Source: Paragorgia papillata (lineage: Eukaryota; Cnidaria; Anthozoa; Scleralcyonacea; Coralliidae). Taken from it: a DNA stretch of 64,000 bases. This document shows positions 60,774 to 64,000 of this stretch, one piece after another (within the stretch, counting starts at the first letter, position 1; each line of letters starts with the position of its first letter). The notes under the pieces were generated by a model. That model had not been told where the DNA came from, ran no database searches, and was given only the letters and a program-made list of their open reading frames with translations. Both the position numbers and the translations under genes were made by a program. The stretch covers positions 6,814,501 to 6,878,500 of the forward strand of contig JAWNZC010000351.1 of assembly GCA_035771165.1 (NCBI GenBank), read 5' to 3'.

Positions 60774-62945
60774 TGTAACATTTAATTTATTGTACCTGTT
60801 GCTGCAGAATGAACCAGTCAGTGCGTGTTAACTCATTAGATAAATTCATCTTTGAAATGTCGATGACAGCCTGCCCCATAAAGTCATCTGTGCCAACAAC
60901 ATCGTAGTCAAAAAGATCAACGGACATTTTTGTTTGTAAAATATCTTCTTCCTCCAAAGTGAATGAGAAAATTTCTTGGAAAATCGGATTTACGGTTCTC
61001 ATCTTCTTTCTTGTTCTCTTGGCACCGTCGTTGTATCTAAAAAAGATAGTATTATTATTATATGATTTATGTGTGCCACAATTTTCCGTACAAGGGTCCT
61101 CGACAGGGAAGCGGGGGTGGGGTGGGGTGGGGTGGGGGTGGGGTGGGTTATAATCAAAAGTACATTTATTTGTAAAATCAACTTGTTCAAAATATTAAGC
61201 GGCCGGCCGATACTCGAAACCGCACCTGAAAATTGTCTGGGGAAGCTCTGAAGTACAGTAGTGTCAGGCTTAGACTGGCCATTGTGTTATTTTGCCTTGG
61301 GACTATAGGCAACCATTGTTCTCCAATACTCAGCCATTGTTGTATCGCAAAATGACACAATGGCCACTTCAAGCCTGAGTAGTGTAACAGTTGTCGGTTT
61401 GACAACCCAAAGGCTCGTTTACACAGGTGATTTTTGCTGCGATTTTTCTCTTCCTGACTGATGTGATCAAATGGATTGGCTAACAAATGGATTGGCTAAC
61501 GAATGCATTGAACATTTGTACAAATTAAGCTATACTGGTTCAATACAATCGTGAGTCATCCATTCAATCGCATGCGTCAGAATGAGAAAAATCGCACCAA
61601 AAATTGCCTGTGTAAACGGGCCTTAACAAAGTAATTTTTTTCTAACAAGAGGTGTTGGTATAAAGTAAGAATTCAGTGACAAAATTTTTGATCAACTGAT
61701 CTCAGTCTAGACCCCAGTTATCGTCAATTTCTAAATGAGCCGCATGACTCGTGTTGGATGAATCTTGAATGAATTCAAATTCTAATTAGGCCTGAAACGA
61801 TACACCGATATACCAGTTTATTCGTATCATTTTTTGGTTTATACTGTAACTGTTGTTTATGACTGGTCAGAAACTTGGTGACAAATCTCAATATCTGCAT
61901 TTTTAGTCGTATTCCGCTGTGATCAGATGGTCTAAACGTTTGTTTAAAAATTGATTGTCTGCCTGTGATTGTCTAAACGTTTTTCTATTCTATATCTATA
62001 CTGTTCTCTTTTTCCTCCAACAGAATCCCATTAAACAAAACGGTTCATTTGCATAATGTTAAAACAAACTAAATTTGGTAATGGTGACAAAACCACCAGA
62101 ACAACACCCATTTATTTCCAAATCAAATGTTTCTTGAAACATTTCTCACCAGGCTGAGAACTTGGCAGATAAACCCGCATCCAAATGAGAACATGAAAAC
62201 CGCGTTTTCGAAAAGTTCCACTTTGAAGACCGTCTTCAAAAGTCCCGTTTTTGTGACCGTTTCATCACTTACTCGTGTGGACGGGAGGCCAATCCGTAAA
62301 AAAAGTTGCGTTTTCAAAAAAATCTGGATACGTGTGTACTATGAGCAATAGTCAACTCAGCTCAGACTCATTGTCTAATTGTTAATAATTTACTGCAATC
62401 AGTGATGTTTTTCAGGGGGAACGCGGGGGAACGGCATTCACCCACTATTTTTGTTGGGGGAACGGTAGAATGGGGAAATGTAGTGCAACACCATTGAACA
62501 CTGCATTATTTTTGCTTTGAGTCAGTGAGTGTAATCGTTTTCAACCAAGTTAGCCAACCAGCTAGCATGGGCCAGGCTTTTAGTAGTCTTTTCACACACC
62601 ATTAACTTTCACAACAGGAGCTATGCCCATTTGACTTCAGTGAGCATTCCCCCACTTCTAAAATTTGGAAAACATCACTGACGGTAATGTTTGATGGCAA
62701 CATGTTTGGTTATGTCTAACATACCTGTCAGGAACTATATTTACAACAGCATAGGGATCTGAGTAACCAATTGCATCTCGAGGAACCAAGTGTCGTGCTT
62801 GAATTAATTTTAAAAGCAAGAGTTTTTCTTTCTTGTTATACTTGATGGCAACCTGAATTTCACCTGTTATATCAATTGCTTTTGGCAAAGAAATGCTTGG
62901 GTCTAGCCTGTGATACATTTCTTTGATAAAGTTGGTGCCATGAAT
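44047..62945 (-). CDS. Tandem C2-domain protein, 3' part (seven exons; 5' end outside window)
   Basis: A predicted membrane-associated protein of the synaptotagmin/C2 superfamily. In transcript order the exons are 62725-62945, 60796-61036, 58144-58317, 54318-54394, 51515-51644, 50490-50621 and 44047-44121. All have GT..AG borders and compatible phases, giving 350 codons with the stop. C2A (about residues 28-150) has GEIQVAIKY, loop 1 with D57 and D63 (RDAIGYSDPY) and loop 3 with D117, D119 and D124/125 (FDYDVVGTDDFMG), the full set of calcium-binding acidic positions. C2B (about 160-281) has GEVEATLHHEHDTLFV, but loop 1 reads SGNGSTY and loop 3 HINHVTEAREENHVG, so its calcium ligands are lost. 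A tail of about 68 residues follows, ending VLVNGTPLR. I cannot name the subfamily. A transmembrane segment, if any, would lie in the missing N-terminus. Confidence 0.88.
44229..44282. repeat. Small hairpin
   Basis: GATAATCTCACATGTGCGAT / ATCGCACATGTGACGATTATC arms around TATTTATG. Confidence 0.85.
44336..44505. repeat. Hairpin element
   Basis: Arms of about 75 bases: AATACATGGATGCTTGGAAA / TTTCCGCACATCCATGTATT and GTGTTGACCAGGATAT / ATATCCTGGTCAACAC, with a GAGTGAGCGAAGCG-like loop. Confidence 0.9.
44517..45147. repeat. Fold-back, CTTATTTGAAAGAAC family, copy 1
   Basis: The left arm (CGAAAATTAAGTTTGTCTTA .. TGCAGTTTTTCGTTACCTTG .. GAGATATTTCAA) and the reverse-complement right arm end at 45131-45147. 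The right end shares the TTAA at 45144-45147 with the next element. Both arms hold a TATGTAAATG/CATTACATAT segment. Confidence 0.88.
45144..45600. repeat. Fold-back, CTTATTTGAAAGAAC family, copy 2 (TTAA-bounded)
   Basis: Begins TTAAAGTGTTTATG and ends CATAAGCACTTTAA. The inner arms are again related to copy 1 and to 53146-53604 (GACATCACAACGTGCATAATG / CATTATGCACGTTGTGATGTC). Confidence 0.88.
45778..46690. repeat. Candidate TIR element with diverged ends
   Basis: The left end CCCACCTATACTAAGAAGGC then TTCTGATTGGTTTAG, and the right end read inversely as ACCTAATATGAACGAG then TTCTCTGATTGGCTATAAG, are about two-thirds identical. The same ends occur 170 bp apart at about 51130-51300, probably a deletion derivative. 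Confidence 0.5.
46283..46429 (-). other. Coding-like open segment without a start
   Basis: After an AG (AATCAG) the minus strand reads VHTLKLVKIKENNGSIEEDT and onward through AFADLKSN and KLDEEQGAI to TAG 46283-46285. Its composition looks protein-like and it lies in the last intron of the C2 gene. It could be an exon fragment of a host gene carried by a repeat, an alternative last exon or chance. The phase does not fit a direct splice from exon F in this frame. Confidence 0.3.
47133..47162 (+). repeat. Poly-G tract (30 G)
   Basis: An uninterrupted G run with strong G-quadruplex potential; its exact length is likely assembly- and polymerase-sensitive. Confidence 0.9.
48696..48925 (-). other. 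Acidic open frame inside the compound fold-back
   Basis: The minus strand reads TSDTDESDLGENDSDNEDS, then HGEESSHETEDNNSQNEDS, LYITLRPRNDPQNPYKVP, ending PTRFNNRSRPY and TAA (48696-48698). The strong Asp/Glu/Ser bias and absence of stops suggest a real coding remnant, for example an acidic terminal region of a transposon protein. It runs upstream into the inserted MITE, so its 5' part is lost. No family is recognised. Confidence 0.45.
48925..49177 (-). repeat. Hairpin MITE with inverted CATTAATAATTCATGA end
   Basis: The right edge TTTCCTTTGTGTTTTCCTC and ATGAATTATAATGAG is the inverse of the family end. The left part holds a palindrome (GTGTTTTATCAGATTTAAA / TTTTAGATCTGATAAAACAC). It is inserted in the centre of the compound fold-back. 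Confidence 0.75.
50490..50621 (-). CDS. Tandem-C2 gene, exon F (C-terminal extension)
   Basis: 132 bases, from TTTTGTCAG to GTAAGA, 44 codons, TNATRERTQLGENAVAQEF onward to FKPDKTGKK. It is a polar, probably helical extension not typical of C2 domains. Confidence 0.87.
50716..51137. repeat. 71-bp tandem repeat, about six copies
   Basis: The units (CAAGCCTTCTTTAGTCACGT, GCAAAGCCTAAGGATCC, TATGCAGTATGCATAGTTGG and so on) start at 50791, 50862, 50933, 51004 and 51075, with a partial first copy. Each holds CACGTG and GGATCC. The array lies within 100 bases of the acceptor of C2 exon F. Confidence 0.95.
51515..51644 (-). CDS. Tandem-C2 gene, exon E (end of C2B)
   Basis: 130 bases, from ATCATCTAG to GTAATG. 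It encodes TIIFHINHVTEAREENHVGD and onward to RNWYRVSDL, the last strands of C2B. A hAT MITE (51714-52784) sits only 69 bases upstream of its 3' splice site. Confidence 0.87.
51714..52784. mobile_element. hAT-type non-autonomous element (1071 bp) with intact target duplication
   Basis: Terminal inverted repeats CAGGGGCGGCGCG / GCGCGCCGCCCCTG. The 8-bp target duplication GATGTATC is perfect on both sides (51706-51713 and 52785-52792). It carries repeated GGTATTAG / CTAATACC motifs. No transposase frame was found. Confidence 0.9.
53146..53604. repeat. Fold-back, TTAA-bounded, CTTATTTGGAAGAAC variant
   Basis: Left TTAAAGTGCCCCTAACC and right GGTTAGGGGCACTTTAA, with arms of about 190 bases containing CGACAGTTTTTATTGTC and TTTGATATGCAAATGTCCGG. 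It is the third relative of the copies at 44517 and 45144. Confidence 0.92.
53612..54262. mobile_element. TIR element (about 650 bp) carrying a RecQ-helicase-like fragment
   Basis: Left end GTAGCCTTCTTCGCAGACG and right end CGTCTGCGAAGGAGGCTAAG belong to inverted repeats of about 85 bases that also share CATGAAATTCCTTTCC. It directly follows the fold-back at 53146-53604. It lies in intron 4 in transcript order, between exons D and E-side sequences' upstream exon C and exon D. Confidence 0.8.
53933..54148 (-). pseudogene. RecQ-like DNA helicase fragment (motifs 0 and I)
   Basis: The minus frame reads VCEFGIRALNGYQREAIT, then NLPTGYGKSLIYQALPL. This matches the motif 0 (F-G-x-x-x-x-x-x-x-Q-x-x-A-I) and Walker A motif I (L-P-T-G-x-G-K-S-x-x-Y-Q-x-P) of RecQ family ATP-dependent helicases. 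The frame runs to a stop at 53933 after the Walker motif, so motifs Ia-VI are missing. It starts after a possible MADIKVGF. It sits inside the TIR element, so it is either captured host sequence or a relic of a longer element. Confidence 0.75.
54318..54394 (-). CDS. Tandem-C2 gene, exon D (C2B strand 4-5 region)
   Basis: 77 bases, from ATTATATAG to GTAAAA. It encodes LVNSSVDPEFEETLEFDL plus VQDLHQ and two bases of Arg. It has no ATG and is easily overlooked; it is identified by its C2 N-P-x-F-x-E-like motif (VDPEFEE) and exact phase. Confidence 0.85.
55170..55380. repeat. Hairpin MITE, GTAATAGCATGG family, copy 1
   Basis: GGTAATAGCTTGGTTTCGAG, GTGCAATTTGGAAAAA and GCACGAGTGAGTTTTTCAA, with inverse partner TTGAAAAACTCACGAGTGC and ATTACTTATTAATAATATAC. 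A second, fuller copy follows 380 bases on. Confidence 0.85.
55556..55765. repeat. Hairpin MITE, GTAATAGCATGG family, copy 2
   Basis: Same family as copy 1, with better arms (GGTAATAGCATGGCTTCGAG / CTCGAAACCATGCTATTAC) and loop CGAGTCCGAAGGACGAG. The same ATTACTTATTAATAATATAC tail occurs in both. Segments with GCCAATCAGAAT and CTGCACTGTATT at 55480-55550 and 56070-56170 belong to the same repeat neighbourhood. Confidence 0.85.
56331..56797. repeat. Fold-back, TTAA-bounded
   Basis: Left TTAAAGTGCATATAACC and right TTATATGCCCTTTAA. Arms include TTATCATCTAAATATGTTC / GAACATATTCAGATGATAA and GGTAATGAGATGACG / CGTCATCTCATTACC. Confidence 0.88.
56881..57246. repeat. Fold-back, AGGGACCTTAAGAT family
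   Basis: Terminal repeats AGGGACCTTAAGATGCTAGG / CCTAGATCTTAAGGTCCCT. GACGTCGTCCT and GACGTCATCCT occur inside. Confidence 0.88.
57642..58031. mobile_element. hAT-type MITE (390 bp) with perfect 8-bp target duplication
   Basis: Terminal inverted repeats CAGGGCCGGATTAGGG / CTTTAATCCACCCCTG. The target duplication TGAAAGTG is identical at 57634-57641 and 58032-58039. The interior has C-runs and GGGGCCC blocks. It lies in the intron between exons C and D. Confidence 0.92.
58144..58317 (-). CDS. Tandem-C2 gene, exon C (start of C2B)
   Basis: 174 bases, from GGTTATAG to GTAAGT, 58 codons, TDFSVTGEVEATLHH to TTQHKDTK. The (TCAA)n array begins within about 30 bases of its acceptor. Confidence 0.9.
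58347..58615. repeat. (TCAA)n-type tetranucleotide array
   Basis: Interrupted TCAA, TCCA and CCAA repeats over about 270 bases, next to the acceptor of C2 exon C. Confidence 0.95.
59369..59588 (+). mobile_element. tRNA-like SINE framed by 62-bp inverted repeats
   Basis: The centre (about 59441-59510) has A-box-like TAGCTCAACAGG and B-box-like GAGTTCAAATCC at tRNA-like spacing. The acceptor stem does not pair, so it is not a working tRNA. On both sides lie inverted arms ACAGAACCATCTTCAGAG .. GCTAAAGTC / GACTTTAACAG .. CTGAGGATGGTTCTGT. Confidence 0.65.
59811..59977. repeat. Hairpin element
   Basis: TTGCCTAATTTCATGTCGCG / CGTGACATGAAATTAGGCAA and CTGTCCTGGAAAATCC / GGATTTTCCAGGACAG, arms of about 70 bases. 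Confidence 0.92.
60291..60540 (+). repeat. Hairpin MITE with CATTAATAATTCATGA end
   Basis: Starts CATTAATAATTCATGAGG with AAAACACAAAG. The inner palindrome is CATTTACAGAATTCG .. GTTCTGGGACAGGC .. CATTCTGTAAAT. Confidence 0.75.
60586..60731. repeat. Hairpin element between two (AT)n runs
   Basis: AACAATCGAAATATAGTAAC / GTTACTATATTTCGATTGTT and CCGAAACAGAGAACGTAGG / CCTACGTTCTCTGTTTCGG. The loop holds AACGTTTCGAGCGAAGGCCC, a Penelope-tail-like string also present at about 59998-60016. Confidence 0.92.
60733..60771. repeat. (AT)n microsatellite
   Basis: About 19 AT units, 25 bases from the donor of C2 exon B. Confidence 0.95.
60796..61036 (-). CDS. Tandem-C2 gene, exon B (rest of C2A)
   Basis: 241 bases, from TTTTTTAG to GTACAA. 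It completes Arg 74 and continues YNDGAKRTRKKMRTVNP to the WFILQQQ end of C2A. It carries the third calcium loop. A long (AT)n run starts about 25 bases upstream of the donor in plus coordinates (60733-60771). Confidence 0.92.
61108..61146 (+). repeat. G-rich tract with quadruplex potential
   Basis: GGGTGGGGTGGGGTGGGG-type repeats (about seven G-runs) in the intron just upstream of exon B, on the non-template strand of plus orientation; C-rich in the C2 transcript. Confidence 0.8.
61408..61625. repeat. Fold-back, GTTTACACAGG family
   Basis: Left AAAGGCTCGTTTACACAGG and right CCTGTGTAAACGGGCCTT, with GCGATTTTTCTC / GAGAAAAATCGC inside. Confidence 0.88.
62725..62945 (-). CDS. Tandem-C2 gene, exon A (start of C2A)
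   Basis: 221 bases between TTTTTAG and GTATGT. It encodes IHGTNFIKEMYHRLDP.. and the first half of C2A through IVPD, with two bases of Arg 74. Phase 0 at entry is inferred from the open frame. Confidence 0.88.
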
Positions 62946-63218
62946 CTAAAAAATATAAAGAAATAAATTGTATACATGCAATGACAGTGTTTATCCGACA
63001 TATAGTTTAACTTTAACCCCTTCTAAACTGAGCATGCATGCAGCATGCAGAACATCAAACAAATGAAGTAACATCACCTATTCACCTTGTAACTCAAGAT
63101 TTAAGTTGTAAATAACGAAAGACAAAAAGTGAATTATATTTCATTTTACCTATATGGATAATTTTTATTACACAATTTTCTTGTGGATTAAAAAGAGTGG
63201 CATTTTGGCACCTGGGAT

Positions 63219-63596
63219 ATGCATGCATTGCAATTTGGATTTGAATCAGTATGCAAGAACTTAGGATATGCATGCACTTGCAATTCAGGCATGCATGCAC
63301 TTGGGATTTGCATGCATGCACCTTGGAAGTACATGCATGCACTTGGGATTTGCATGCATGCACCTTGGAAGTGCATGCATGCACTTGGGATTTGCATGCA
63401 TGCACCTTGGAAGTGCATGCATGCACCTGGAAATGGAATGTGCATGCATGCACTTGGGAGTACATGCATGCACTTGGGATTAATTGCATACATGCACCTT
63501 AGAAGTGCATGCATGCACTTAGGATTTGCATGCATGCAGATGCTTTGGCATGCATGCTTGCATGTATGCAGATAACGCTGCATGCATGCACAGTTT
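63219..63596. repeat. CATGCATGCA minisatellite
   Basis: About 19 units of roughly 20 bases alternating CATGCATGCACTTGGGATTT and CATGCATGCACCTTGGAAGT, in the intron upstream of exon A. Alternating purine-pyrimidine stretches could form Z-DNA or cruciforms. The stop-free frames are by-products. Confidence 0.93.
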
Positions 63597-63722
63597 AGAA
63601 GGGACACTACTCTGGCTTAAACGTTTTTTGAATGTAACCTAAAAAAGTAACTGTTTATGACCCAATGTTTTGAGTTATGCAAGAAAGGTCCCATATTTGT
63701 ATACACTCAAATAGAACCGAGG

Positions 63723-64000
63723 ATGACATTATCTATCAACAAAATGCAAATAGGCTGCATTATCCCGGTTTAATGGAGCGTGAGCACTATTAATATGCTA
63801 AGCCTCCAAATTAGGTGGTGATAATTTTGGAATCATCAGTAATCCTCCAAAAAGAAAACAGTCTTTTGGTGCTCTTTTAACCGCATACCAAACTGACGTT
63901 TAGTCTACCTGTACTCCTACTGTAAATTACAGTTGTTGCATGGAATGTAATAAATAGCATCTTTTCTCTGTCTCTTGATCGCAATACGATTCTTAGGTTT
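63723..64000 (-). pseudogene. Decayed GIY-YIG endonuclease domain of a retroelement (runs off window)
   Basis: Minus-strand frames read AIYYIPCNNCNLQ, then TKRQFGMRLKEHQKTVFF, then HINSAHAPLNRDNAAYLHF, separated by stops and a shift. These correspond to the YIPC-x2-C, R-x-x-x-x-x-H and H-I-N-x-x-x-x-x-L-N-R-D segments of GIY-YIG domains at the C-terminus of Penelope-like or related reverse transcriptases. The order and spacing are right and the frame is broken. Confidence 0.65.

Noticed and set aside
63094..63607. Cys/His-rich repeat proteins (MHACT-type)
   Set aside because: By-products of the CATGCATGCA minisatellite.

Overview
The window looks like a gene-sparse, AT-rich metazoan nuclear genome, most likely cnidarian. 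It has multi-exon genes with canonical GT..AG introns, dense palindromic MITE-type repeats, Penelope-like GIY-YIG remnants and hammerhead ribozymes. The cnidarian placement is an inference from repeat style and from the GATA sequence; no database was consulted.

Layout. Positions 1-15.4 kb hold no gene I recognise and few repeats; a cluster of four GATA-type motifs lies about 1.6 kb before the first gene. A two-finger GATA transcription factor of the GATA1/2/3 class follows on the + strand, with four coding exons between 16116 and 20161 (440 aa). From 20.6 to 26 kb the sequence is mostly featureless. From 26 to 44 kb there is an accessory repeat landscape: a 244-bp tandem pair of hammerhead ribozymes (about 26.0-26.26 kb), a 2.7-kb minisatellite of 24-bp units (27.4-30.1 kb), an independent and structurally complete hammerhead (34.02-34.09 kb), a truncated Penelope-like retroelement with a hammerhead-like motif (36.2-36.7 kb), a fold-back carrying a 14-bp array (37.3-37.7 kb), a LINE ORF1 remnant (38.3 kb) and many hairpin elements. 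From 62945 down to 44047 on the - strand runs the 3' part of a tandem-C2-domain gene. I reconstructed seven exons in phase (349 aa plus stop); its 5' end lies beyond the window. Its introns hold hAT-type MITEs with 8-bp target duplications, TTAA-flanked fold-backs, a TIR element carrying a RecQ-helicase-like fragment, a 71-bp tandem array and a (CATG)-rich minisatellite. The right edge (63.7-64.0 kb) is a decayed GIY-YIG domain of a second retroelement.

Function. The two genes are not evidently linked. The GATA factor would act in the nucleus as a DNA-binding regulator, possibly autoregulated. The C2 protein would act at membranes, with a calcium-competent C2A and a C2B that has lost its calcium ligands. 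The most noteworthy discovery is the set of self-cleaving RNA motifs: three hammerheads with intact cores and two hammerhead-like relics, all on the - strand, one set in a tandem arrangement like that of metazoan retrozymes.
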